Positions 1 to 6,331 are shown, counted from the stretch's first letter. The stretch is DNA of 12,285 bases from Gammaproteobacteria bacterium (GCA_003645435.1 QNFD01000039.1:1-12285), one strand, 5' to 3'. Made by a program: numbers and translations. The notes: generated by a model from the sequence alone, not told the origin.

Positions 1-82
1 AGATGGACTCGAAGAAAACGAAATGGATATCCCCATAGTCGGCTTGACAGAACTAATCGCCGATCACCTGGTTGAGCGTTAA
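1..82 (+). CDS. C-terminal fragment of an unidentified protein
   Basis: An open frame enters from the left edge (first full codon at position 2) and ends at TAA 80-82, giving 26 visible residues. They include the stretch DIPIVGLTELIADHLVER. The mix of acidic and hydrophobic residues and the in-frame run to a stop look like a genuine protein C-terminus, but the piece is too short to assign a family. It is followed after 75 nt by the DUF3144 gene on the same strand. The gap holds palindromes but no T-run, so the two could be co-transcribed. The product is not recognised. Confidence 0.5.
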   Translation, partial: DGLEENEMDIPIVGLTELIADHLVER

Positions 83-100
83 CCTGCATCTTGATGCCTG

Positions 101-154
101 AACCAATACCATTCATCAGAGAGTCTCTGATTAATTCATTAATCACTATTGGTT
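101..154. repeat. Nested inverted repeats before the DUF3144 start
   Basis: Three inverted repeats are packed together. An outer pair is AACCAATA (101-108) with TATTGGTT (147-154). Inside it lie TCAGAGA-G-TCTCTGA (116-130) and GATTAAT-TC-ATTAATC (129-144), which share two bases. The outer arm ends 3 nt before the ATG at 158, so a folded transcript could cover the start region. No T-run follows, so a simple terminator is unlikely. It may be an operator or a translational control hairpin. It also contains one copy of a motif repeated at 6311. Confidence 0.5.
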
Positions 155-157
155 AAA

Positions 158-472
158 ATGACCCAGGATTCAATAAGCGAAGACGAAGTCGATGTGCTCT
201 ATCGCGAGATGATCGATTCCTTTATCGATCGTGCGAATGAACTGAGCGATCAAAATTCCCTGGAAAATGTCGGCATGGCACTGTTATTTGCCGCCTCACG
301 ATTTAATGCATTCGTGGTTTCCCAGCATGCTGAAAACATCGATGACTACGAAAAAGATATAGTTAAAGCTCGAGATTTCTTCAGGTCCCAATACGAGGAA
401 ATGTTAAACGAAAATCTTGAAGACTATAAAAAAGTTTACGCGAAGTACCATCAATTCACCAGGCCTCAATAA
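158..472 (+). CDS. DUF3144 family small acidic protein
   Basis: The predicted product has 104 residues and is acidic, soluble and mostly helical, with no signal peptide or membrane segment. The central block FIDRANE...NVGMALLFAASRFNAFVVS, followed by an acidic helical tail, resembles DUF3144, a roughly 100-residue family of unknown function common in proteobacteria. The family call rests on remembered motif resemblance. The ATG at 158 is preferred. A TTG at 149 would add three residues (M-V-K), and neither start has a clear Shine-Dalgarno sequence. The start lies just beyond the inverted repeats at 101-154, which could limit translation. It sits between an unidentified upstream gene and a PLP enzyme on the same strand, and no function can be read from that context. 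Confidence 0.75.
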   Translation: MTQDSISEDEVDVLYREMIDSFIDRANELSDQNSLENVGMALLFAASRFNAFVVSQHAENIDDYEKDIVKARDFFRSQYEEMLNENLEDYKKVYAKYHQFTRPQ

Positions 473-492
473 GCACCGACCTCAATTTTATG

Positions 493-551
493 GGCCTGGC
501 GGCTTGTCAGGCCAATAACGATGGTTAGGAATCAACAAGCCGACGGTTATT
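493..551 (+). other. Possible RNA structure with pseudoknot-like pairing
   Basis: GGCCTG (493-498) pairs with CAGGCC (508-513). The loop of that hairpin contains CGGCTTGT (500-507), which is exactly complementary to ACAAGCCG (535-542). That arrangement is an H-type pseudoknot. A further exact pair, AATAAC (514-519) with GTTATT (546-551), could form an alternative helix. No T-run follows, so it does not look like a standard terminator. It lies in the 235-nt gap between the DUF3144 gene and the class V PLP gene. It could be an RNA element of the latter or a 3' end structure of the former. The pairings were read by eye. Confidence 0.35.
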
Positions 552-639
552 TGATCTGGCTAATTCTGGGTATTTGTGATGAAGTGCCGGGAATCTAGTA
601 AACTACCACCTCGATTTTAATGGCTAAGGAGAGCTGCAC

Positions 640-702
640 ATGCCCTGTTGTGAGCAAGTTCTAATGACACGGCGGCTCTGCGATTATTTATTTCAGGCGT
701 AA
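640..702 (+). CDS. Candidate 20-codon Cys-Cys leader ORF
   Basis: An ATG at 640 opens 20 codons ending with TAA at 700-702. The peptide begins MPCCEQVL, with Cys at positions 3, 4 and 14 (codons TGT TGT at 646-651 and TGC at 679). An AAGGAG Shine-Dalgarno (626-631) sits 8 nt before the ATG, the best such site in this part of the window. The stop is 5 nt before the ATG of the class V PLP enzyme, which has no good site of its own, so the two could be translationally coupled. AGAGCTGC (630-637) can pair with GCGGCTCT (672-679, one G-U), placing the Cys codons in the loop. Short ORFs rich in Cys act as cysteine-responsive attenuators in mycobacteria. A similar role here is inference. Confidence 0.5.
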   Translation: MPCCEQVLMTRRLCDYLFQA

Positions 703-707
703 TCAGT

Positions 708-2153
708 ATGAATTTGGAAAGCTACTTTAACCCGTTCAGGAAAAATATCATCGGTATTGATTACGAGCATGCCGGGCATCGAATCCTGTATGCCGACTGG
801 ACCGCGAGTGGCCGGCTGTATCAACCGATCGAGGACTTTATTACTAACCAGATCGGTCCCCTGGTCGCCAATACGCATACCGAAGCGAGCTTTACCGGGT
901 GTGCGATGACCAATCTCTATCACCAGGCCCAGATCGAGATTAAAAAACACATTAACGCAAACGAGGACGATGTTTTGATCTGTGCGGGTGCCGGTCTGAC
1001 AACGGTGGTGAATAAGTTTCAACGCATACTGGGTCTGAAAATTCCAGAAAAATGGGCGGACCGATTGGCAATAGCCGAGGATGAAAAACCGGTAGTGTTT
1101 ATTACCCACATGGAACATCACTCCAATCAGACGACGTGGGAAGAGTGTGCGGTAACCGTAATCCGAATTCCGGAAGATGAGACAGGTTTGCCGGACGCTA
1201 ACGCGCTCGATGAATTACTAAAACAATACCAGGATCGTCCCCTCAGGATCGGTAGTTTTACCGCCTGCAGCAACGTCACCGGAATAAAAGTGGACTATAG
1301 ATCGCTCGCAAGAATCATGCATCAAAACGATGGCTACTGTTTTATCGATTTTGCCGCGGCTGCTCCCTATGTCGATATTGATATGCATCCGCAAGACCCG
1401 CTTGAGCGGCTGGACGCCGTGATGTTCTCACCGCATAAATTTTTAGGTGGACCAGGCAGTTCAGGCGTGCTGGTTTTTAACAAAACCCTGTATCACAACA
1501 AGATACCCGATCATCCCGGAGGAGGTACCGTCACCTGGACGAATCCGTGGGGTGATCATCATTATTTCGACGACATAGAAGTCAGGGAAGACGGGGGCAC
1601 GCCGGGTTTTTTACAGACCATTCGTACGGCCTTGTCGATCAAGTTAAAGGATCAAATGGGAACGGAAAATATCCATAAGAGGGAAGCCGAGCTGGTGGAT
1701 ATTTTATACCAGGAGTTGAGCAAGATTCCAAAGTTAGAGATCTTGCACAAGCAGCACAAGAACCGTCTGTGCATAATTTCATTTTACCAGCCGGATATTC
1801 ATTTTAACCTGATTGTCAGGTTACTAAGTGATCGCTTCGGCATTCAAACCAGGGGAGGCTGTTCCTGTGCCGGCACCTACGGGCATATTCTGCTCGGTGT
1901 TGACGAACAGACTTCCCAGGAGATTACCTGTCAAATTGATGCTGGGGATTTAAGCCAAAAACCCGGTTGGGTAAGAATTTCAATGCATCCAACTGCAACC
2001 GACGATGAAGCAAGGTTTATCGCCAGCGCTATCAGTCAAATTGTAGAGAATGTACAGGAGTGGGAACTGGACTACCAATTTGATGGAAGTCTTGGTGATT
2101 ATTTGCCCATTAGAGAAGAACAATCGGCTGTTATAAGCCTGGCCGATTTTTAA
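708..2153 (+). CDS. Class V aminotransferase-fold PLP enzyme, cysteine-desulfurase-like
   Basis: The product has 481 residues and is a cytosolic fold-type I PLP enzyme of the aminotransferase class V/NifS-SufS superfamily. Visible landmarks are GAGLTTVVNK near 94-103 for phosphate binding, the histidines of HMEHHSN at 134-140 that should stack on the cofactor, D214 in CFIDFAAAAP for the pyridine nitrogen, and the Schiff-base lysine K244 in SPHKFLGG. RGGCSCAGTYGH (382-392) provides Cys385 and Cys387 in the region where SufS-type desulfurases carry the catalytic Cys. The protein is longer than SufS or IscS (about 400 residues) and has its own C-terminal tail. It may release sulfur from a cysteine-like substrate or act as a lyase or epimerase; the substrate is unknown. 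The ATG at 708 has a weak ribosome site and probably depends on the leader ORF ending 5 nt earlier. The gene overlaps the convergent aquaporin gene by 4 bp. Confidence 0.85.
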   Translation: MNLESYFNPFRKNIIGIDYEHAGHRILYADWTASGRLYQPIEDFITNQIGPLVANTHTEASFTGCAMTNLYHQAQIEIKKHINANEDDVLICAGAGLTTVVNKFQRILGLKIPEKWADRLAIAEDEKPVVFITHMEHHSNQTTWEECAVTVIRIPEDETGLPDANALDELLKQYQDRPLRIGSFTACSNVTGIKVDYRSLARIMHQNDGYCFIDFAAAAPYVDIDMHPQDPLERLDAVMFSPHKFLGGPGSSGVLVFNKTLYHNKIPDHPGGGTVTWTNPWGDHHYFDDIEVREDGGTPGFLQTIRTALSIKLKDQMGTENIHKREAELVDILYQELSKIPKLEILHKQHKNRLCIISFYQPDIHFNLIVRLLSDRFGIQTRGGCSCAGTYGHILLGVDEQTSQEITCQIDAGDLSQKPGWVRISMHPTATDDEARFIASAISQIVENVQEWELDYQFDGSLGDYLPIREEQSAVISLADF

Positions 2154-2833
2154 TCAGTTCCTTCCCCAGCAGGTTGCTTGCCGCCAGCGTCTTCGAGTAG
2201 CCAGCCGAATACCAATACGGCGACGGATGCGGCAAACAATTGCGTGAGGATGAACGCCGGTGCGTCTGCCGGTGCGATTCCGGAAAATGTATTCGTTATT
2301 GTGCGTCCGATCGTAACCGCCGGGTTAGCGAACGAAGTCGACGAGGTAAACCAGTAACCCGCCGTAATGAATAAGCCTACCGCATAGGGTACAGCTTCAG
2401 GTCTTGCCTTGATACAGCCAAAAATGGTGGCAACCAGTCCGAAGGTTGCGACAAATTCCCCCACCCATTGCGAAACACCGGAACGAACTGTCTCAGACGC
2501 CTGGATCAAGGGTAATTCAAACATGATATGCGCAACCATAGCTCCGGCAATACCCCCGAGTATTTGAACAATCACATAAAAAACGGCTGTTTTCTTGTCA
2601 ATATCCCGACGTATTGTAAATGCCAGGGTAATCGCCGGGTTGAAATGCGCGCCGGAGATCGGACCAAAAATTAAAATGATCACTACCAGGATGGCACCCG
2701 TCGCTATCGTATTCCCTAACAGGGCTATAGCGACGTTACCACCGGCCAGACGTTCGGCCATGATGCCGGAACCCACCACAACAGCCACCAGGAAAAAGGT
2801 ACCGAGCCATTCTGAAAATAATTTACGAGCCAT
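2150..2833 (-). CDS. Aquaporin (MIP) channel, AqpS-like
   Basis: The 227-residue protein is an integral inner-membrane channel with six expected hydrophobic helices and two NPA half-helices, HFNPAIT (NPA at 65-67) and FANPAVTIGR (NPA at 170-172). Classical aquaporins and GlpF have Arg directly after the second NPA, forming the aromatic/arginine filter. Here it is Val173, and the next Arg is R177. As I recall, a Val at this place is a feature of AqpS-type channels found in ars operons of rhizobia, which pass arsenite and methylated arsenicals. No ars gene is visible here, so small neutral solutes such as metalloid acids or glycerol are also possible. The ATG at 2833 is preceded by a modest GGGAA site. 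Its 3' end overlaps the convergent PLP gene by 4 bp. Confidence 0.9.
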   Translation of the reverse strand: MARKLFSEWLGTFFLVAVVVGSGIMAERLAGGNVAIALLGNTIATGAILVVIILIFGPISGAHFNPAITLAFTIRRDIDKKTAVFYVIVQILGGIAGAMVAHIMFELPLIQASETVRSGVSQWVGEFVATFGLVATIFGCIKARPEAVPYAVGLFITAGYWFTSSTSFANPAVTIGRTITNTFSGIAPADAPAFILTQLFAASVAVLVFGWLLEDAGGKQPAGEGTD

Positions 2834-2862
2834 AGTTGTTTCCCAGGTTGTTTCCTGAATAG

Positions 2863-3062
2863 TTAAGAATGATTGTTGATTGCTTTTTCAAGTTGAATCA
2901 ATGCTTCAGCCTCTTCCGGTGCCATAGGGGTTTTGGCATTGTGATCGAAATAAATATAGGTTCCCATTTGCGCTATGGAATTTATATCCGGATAGTATCG
3001 GATTTGTCAAAAGGCAGCTTATCTTTCACTCTTAAGGAATAGATAAGTTCTCCTCCTGACAT
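2863..3062 (-). pseudogene. Remnant of a DUF72 (YecE-like) gene, C-terminal part
   Basis: On the minus strand, an open frame from 3006 down to the TAA at 2865-2863 encodes a peptide containing YIYFDHNAKTPMAPEEAEAL. This resembles the conserved C-terminus of DUF72 proteins, which carry a motif like VYxYFDNxxKxxAPxDAxxL. A TGA at 3009-3007 closes this frame on the 5' side. A second short frame (3062 to 2982, beginning MSGGELIYSL) overlaps it and could be the preceding part after a frameshift. A complete DUF72 gene needs about 250 codons, and the divergent gltI region leaves no room, so this is a truncated remnant. It ends about 30 bp before the aquaporin start. Confidence 0.45.
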
Positions 3063-3071
3063 GAAAAGTGA

Positions 3072-3100
3072 TTGACATTGTCGCGAAAGATTATTACATT
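3072..3100 (+). promoter_or_regulatory. Sigma-70 promoter of the gltIJKL operon
   Basis: A perfect TTGACA -35 box (3072-3077) is followed by a 17-bp spacer and TACATT (3095-3100, 4 of 6 to TATAAT). Transcription would begin near 3107, leaving a leader of about 100 nt before gltI. Box quality, spacing and position agree. The match argues for housekeeping sigma factor use rather than direct sigma-54 control. Confidence 0.65.
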
Positions 3101-3110
3101 ATTCCACGAA

Positions 3111-3157
3111 TTAGTGAAATAACAAAGTGGTATTATTTCTAAATTCTACATCTGTAG
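3111..3157 (+). promoter_or_regulatory. Two inverted repeats in the gltI leader
   Basis: GAAATAA (3116-3122) and TTATTTC (3133-3139) form exact 7-bp arms, and flanking TTAG (3111-3114) and CTAA (3139-3142) extend the symmetry with a small bulge. Just downstream, CTACA-TC-TGTAG (3146-3157) is an exact palindrome. Both lie a few to about 50 nt after the predicted transcription start, a common place for repressor operators or leader hairpins. No known factor is assigned. Confidence 0.4.
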
Positions 3158-3208
3158 TCAATTTTGGCAAACAGACAACAATTATCAGAAAACTAAAGTG
3201 AGGATAAC

Positions 3209-4099
3209 ATGATGAAATTTAAAAACCTTGGGATACTGGCCATTACACTTACTGCATTTATCGCAGCAAGCTCGATGGCTGGTGATGTAGACAGTTCATT
3301 TGTTCTAAAACGTATACAGGAGCGCGGTGTAGTCAACATGGGGCATCGTGAGGCTTCGGTACCCTTTTCATTTATTGGTAAAGATGGTAAACCACAAGGG
3401 TATTCCGTCGATTTGTGTCACAAGATCATCGATGAAATCAAAAAAGTTACGGGTAAGTCCGACCTGGAAATCAATTATGTTCCAGTTACCTCGCAGACTC
3501 GTATCGCGCTGATGGCGAATGGAACCATCGATCTCGAATGCGGTTCTACAACCCACAACCTCACGCGCCAGAAGCAAGTTGATTATCTATCCACAACCTT
3601 TATCACAGGCACCAAGATCGCCAGTAAAAAAGGATCCGGCATCAAGGAAATTGAAGACCTGGATGGCAAGGTGGTCGCGCTTTCCCTGGGTACTACCAAT
3701 GAAAAAGCAATTAAACGCGTGGCTAAAGAAAAAGGACTTAATATTCGCTATGTCATGGTGAAGGATCATCCCCAGGGGTGGTTGACCCTGGAAAGCGGAC
3801 GTGCTGATGTTTATGCCTCCGATAGTGTTCTGCTCTATGGCCTTATATCCAAATCGAAAAATCCTGATCAGTTCCAGGTTACAGGTCGGTTCCTGAGCTA
3901 TGACCCTTATGGAATTATGGTGCCGCATGACGACTCCACCTATCGCCGCCTCGGAGATGTGGTGCTGGCGGATATGATGCGCTCCGGTGAAGCACAGAAA
4001 ATATATGACAAATGGTTCAACCCCGGCCCAACTGGTATCAATATGCCGATTAGCGATACGCTAAAAACTGCCTTTGAAATACAGGCGCTGCCACATTAA
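3209..4099 (+). CDS. gltI: Glutamate/aspartate-type periplasmic binding protein
   Basis: This is the substrate-binding protein of a polar amino acid ABC importer, 296 residues, close to the usual length. An N-terminal signal peptide (about 1-24, hydrophobic core GILAITLTAFIAA, likely cut after SMA) directs it to the periplasm. GHREASVPFSF (45-55), TSQTRIALM (94-102), ECGSTTHN (110-117), KDHPQGW (185-191) and SGRADVYASD (196-205) line up with the E. coli/Shigella glutamate-aspartate binding protein. The ligand-contact positions as I recall them appear kept (R47, S95, R98, S113, T115, H187, D205), so an acidic amino acid is the likely ligand. The extra Cys70 alongside Cys111 is not in E. coli GltI. 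The tandem ATGs at 3209 and 3212 follow a GAGGA site. It is the first gene after the promoter at 3072 and is separated from the permease genes by a strong hairpin. Confidence 0.9.
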   Translation: MMKFKNLGILAITLTAFIAASSMAGDVDSSFVLKRIQERGVVNMGHREASVPFSFIGKDGKPQGYSVDLCHKIIDEIKKVTGKSDLEINYVPVTSQTRIALMANGTIDLECGSTTHNLTRQKQVDYLSTTFITGTKIASKKGSGIKEIEDLDGKVVALSLGTTNEKAIKRVAKEKGLNIRYVMVKDHPQGWLTLESGRADVYASDSVLLYGLISKSKNPDQFQVTGRFLSYDPYGIMVPHDDSTYRRLGDVVLADMMRSGEAQKIYDKWFNPGPTGINMPISDTLKTAFEIQALPH

Positions 4100-4130
4100 T
4101 ATTTGACCAGTACCTCCTCGGGCCTGTTTA

Positions 4131-4169
4131 GCCGGGGCAAAGACCTTAGCGTCCAGCCCCGGTTATTTT
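4131..4169 (+). terminator. Hairpin between gltI and gltJ, partial terminator
   Basis: CCGGGGC (4132-4138) pairs exactly with GCCCCGG (4156-4162), a 7-bp GC-rich stem followed by TTATTTT (4163-4169). The loop can be shortened by GAC/GTC pairing (4142-4144 with 4151-4153). Such structures between a binding-protein gene and its permease genes commonly end part of the transcripts and protect the 3' end of the first message, so more binding protein than permease is made. The T-run is imperfect, consistent with read-through. Confidence 0.65.
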
Positions 4170-4200
4170 ACTTAATAGTTGTTGTACTGGGAGCGGCTTT

Positions 4201-4923
4201 ATGAATTACAACTGGAATTGGGGGATTTTAATAACAGACCCTTATTTTGGGTGGATTATTTCAGGGCTTGGCTGGACGCTGGCGGTTGCTAGCTGTGCCT
4301 GGGTGATCGCTTTTTCGCTGGGCTCGGTGATTGGCATCATGCGCACGGTCAAGCATCCGCTCATAAGTACGATAGGTGCCGCTTATGTTGAAGTCTTTCG
4401 AAACATCCCGCTGCTCGTGCAGATGTTTCTGTGGTACTTCATTTTTCCGGAATTATTACCCGAAGAAGCCGGTAACTGGGTAAAAAGAGGCATGCCCCTG
4501 CCCGAATTCTGGACTGCAGTCGTTTGTCTGGGCACCTACACGGCCTCTCGTGTTGCCGAACAGGTACGCGCAGGGATTAACGCAATTGGTATAGGACAAA
4601 GGCAGGCCGCCAGGGCCATCGGCTTGTCGCCGAGCCAGGTTTATCAATATGTGCTGCTTCCGGTCGGCTATAGAACGATTATCCCACCCATGACCAGTGA
4701 GTTTCTGGGTATCTTTAAAAATTCATCTTTAGCACTAACTATTGGCGTACTGGAACTTACCGCCCAGACCCGGCAGATCGAAGAGTATACCTTTCAGGGG
4801 TTTGAAGCGTTCACCACAGCCACGGTTTTATATATCGTAGTGACCTTTATAGTCATGGCCGTTATGCGGGTAGTCGAAAGTAAAGTGCGCATTCCCGGCG
4901 TCATTTCCCTGGGGGCGAAATAG
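4201..4923 (+). CDS. gltJ: Glutamate/aspartate-type ABC permease, GltJ-like
   Basis: This is an inner-membrane subunit of 240 residues. Hydrophobic segments lie near 18-47, 54-86, 103-118 and 204-226. The HisMQ-family EAA-type cytoplasmic loop is at about 120-156 (EQVRAGINAIGIGQRQAARAIGL and on to VLLPVGYR), which contacts the ATPase. The start YNWNWGIL, the block YVEVFRNIPLLVQMFLWY, IPPMTSE and the end ESKVRIPG match E. coli GltJ rather than other members of the family. With GltK it should form the heterodimeric channel. The ATG at 4201 follows a GGGAG site about 9 nt upstream. It comes about 100 nt after gltI, beyond the terminator-like hairpin, and gltK begins one base after its TAG. Confidence 0.9.
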   Translation: MNYNWNWGILITDPYFGWIISGLGWTLAVASCAWVIAFSLGSVIGIMRTVKHPLISTIGAAYVEVFRNIPLLVQMFLWYFIFPELLPEEAGNWVKRGMPLPEFWTAVVCLGTYTASRVAEQVRAGINAIGIGQRQAARAIGLSPSQVYQYVLLPVGYRTIIPPMTSEFLGIFKNSSLALTIGVLELTAQTRQIEEYTFQGFEAFTTATVLYIVVTFIVMAVMRVVESKVRIPGVISLGAK

Positions 4924-4924
4924 A

Positions 4925-5584
4925 ATGTTTGATCAATTTGATTACCAGGTTGTTATCGACTCCATTCCCTTTCTCTGGGAAGGCATGCAACTGACCTTTT
5001 TATTAACCTTTCTGGCCATAACTGGCGGACTTTTTCTGGGCGTGTTGCTGGCGCTTGCCCGGCTTTCCCATATAAAGGTTTTATCGTTTGTCGCGGGATC
5101 CTATGTCAACTTTTTTCGCTCGATGCCGCTTATCCTGGTCATTTTCTGGTTTTATTTCCTGGTGCCTTTTATTCTCGGCAGACCTGTCGGAGGGTTTTAC
5201 TCGGTGCTGGTTGCATTCACTCTTTTTGAAGCGGCTTATTATTGTGAAATCATGCGGGCTGGAATACAAAGTGTAAGACAGGGTCAGTTACAGGCCGGAC
5301 AGGCGATTGGACTCTCCTATAAACAAAATATGCAATACGTGGTATTGCCCCAGGCCTTTCGTAACATGATGCCTATCCTGTTGACGCAGGCCGTAATCCT
5401 GTTTCAGGATACCTCCCTGGTATACGTCGTCGGCTTACATGATTTTCTGGTCAATGCTGAGATTGTCGCCACCCGTGAAAACCGCCTGATTGAAATGTTT
5501 TCCACGGTTGCGGCAGTCTATTTCATCCTGTGCCTGTCTTTCTCTTTATCAATACGCAAACTACAACGGAAATTTTCAGTATGA
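4925..5584 (+). CDS. gltK: Glutamate/aspartate-type ABC permease, GltK-like
   Basis: The second membrane subunit of the importer has 219 residues. Hydrophobic segments span about 23-45, 52-85, 90-108, 148-170 and 190-210. The EAA-type loop is at 108-146 ([23 protein letters not shown] and LPQAFR). [31 protein letters not shown] and [10 protein letters not shown] are close to E. coli GltK. One base separates it from gltJ. Its TGA overlaps the ATG of gltL in an ATGA arrangement (5581-5584), a sign of translational coupling between channel and ATPase. Nothing in it is broken or missing. Confidence 0.9.
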   Translation: MFDQFDYQVVIDSIPFLWEGMQLTFLLTFLAITGGLFLGVLLALARLSHIKVLSFVAGSYVNFFRSMPLILVIFWFYFLVPFILGRPVGGFYSVLVAFTLFEAAYYCEIMRAGIQSVRQGQLQAGQAIGLSYKQNMQYVVLPQAFRNMMPILLTQAVILFQDTSLVYVVGLHDFLVNAEIVATRENRLIEMFSTVAAVYFILCLSFSLSIRKLQRKFSV

Positions 5585-6309
5585 TCGAAATGAAAAACGT
5601 GAGTAAATGGTATGGATCTTTTTGCGTTCTTAACGATTGTTCTACCCGCGTTGAAAAGGGAGAAGTAGTGGTTGTTTGCGGGCCTTCAGGATCTGGAAAA
5701 AGCACCTTGATAAAATGTGTCAACGGTCTTGAACCTTTCCAGGAGGGTACCATTCTATTCGACGATATTTCGGTTGGTGAAGCCAAAGCCAATCTCACCA
5801 AACTTCGATCGCGCATAGGTATGGTGTTCCAGAACTTCGAGCTGTTCCCCCACATGTCCGTCATCAAAAATATCATGCTGGGCCAGGAAAAGGTTCTTGG
5901 AAGAAGTGAAGAAGAATCGGATAAACGGAGTATGGAGCTTTTACACCGGGTTGGACTTTCAGAGCATGCGCACAAGTACCCCGGCCAACTATCAGGTGGT
6001 CAGCAACAGCGCGTTGCTATAGCAAGGGGCTTAGCGATGGATCCGGATGCGATGCTTTTTGACGAACCGACCTCCGCACTGGATCCTGAAATGATCAATG
6101 AAGTGCTGGATGTCATGGTAGAGCTTGCCCAGGAAGGCATGACCATGATGGTTGTAACCCACGAAATGGGATTTGCCAGAAAAGTAGCCGACCGGGTTAT
6201 ATTTATGGACGAGGGTCGTATAGAAGAAGATTGTACCAAGGATGCTTTTTTTGGAGAACCCCGGGGCGAGCGCGCACAGTCATTTCTATCTAAAATTTTG
6301 CAACACTAG
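5581..6309 (+). CDS. gltL: Amino acid ABC importer ATPase, GltL-like
   Basis: The 242-residue cytosolic ATPase powers the importer. All motifs are present: Walker [10 protein letters not shown] (34-42), Q-loop Gln84 in [10 protein letters not shown], signature LSGGQ (137-141), Walker B AMLFDEP (157-163, catalytic Glu162), D-loop SALD (165-168) and switch His194. Length and motif spacing are those of the GlnQ/GltL family of polar amino acid ATPases. A longer in-frame start exists at 5530 inside gltK, but the ATG at 5581 gives the normal N-terminus ([12 protein letters not shown]) and overlaps the gltK stop by 4 nt, so it is preferred. The TAG at 6307-6309 is followed by the PLP enzyme gene after 18 nt. 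Confidence 0.92.
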   Translation: MIEMKNVSKWYGSFCVLNDCSTRVEKGEVVVVCGPSGSGKSTLIKCVNGLEPFQEGTILFDDISVGEAKANLTKLRSRIGMVFQNFELFPHMSVIKNIMLGQEKVLGRSEEESDKRSMELLHRVGLSEHAHKYPGQLSGGQQQRVAIARGLAMDPDAMLFDEPTSALDPEMINEVLDVMVELAQEGMTMMVVTHEMGFARKVADRVIFMDEGRIEEDCTKDAFFGEPRGERAQSFLSKILQH

Positions 6310-6331
6310 GGAGCCTCTGATCAATTCATGA
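6310..6331 (+). repeat. Second copy of an AT-rich motif also found at 121-141
   Basis: GAGCCTCTGATCAATTCATG at 6311-6330 matches GAGTCTCTGATTAATTCATT at 121-140 at 17 of 20 positions. Each copy lies just upstream of a start codon; here the copy actually includes the ATG at 6328. It occupies nearly the whole gap between gltL and the next gene. It may be a shared 5' leader element or a relic end of a mobile element. I cannot tell which. Confidence 0.4.

Noticed and set aside
555..575. Possible sigma-54 element TGGC...GGGT before the PLP gene
   Set aside because: The -12 half does not match and the spacing is right only with a GT in place of GC.
479..624. Imperfect 17-bp direct repeat (near 479-495 and 608-624)
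   Set aside because: The copies need a gap to align and are AT-rich, so chance is a fair explanation.
693..1121. Minus-strand 142-codon frame within the class V PLP gene
   Set aside because: It is fully antisense to a gene with clear PLP motifs and shows no family-like sequence.
2863..2967. N-terminus of a NifS/IscS cysteine desulfurase (YFDHNAKTP resembles YLDYNATTP)
   Set aside because: The frame stops about 20 residues later, and the APEEAEAL continuation fits the DUF72 C-terminus better.
3165..3186. Possible sigma-54 promoter TGGCA near 3165 before gltI
   Set aside because: The GG is followed 10 nt later by AC, not GC, and the -12 region has no TTGC-like match.
5530..5580. Upstream in-frame start of gltL at 5530
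   Set aside because: It lies inside gltK, and the added residues do not belong to the ATPase fold. The ATGA overlap start at 5581 is standard.
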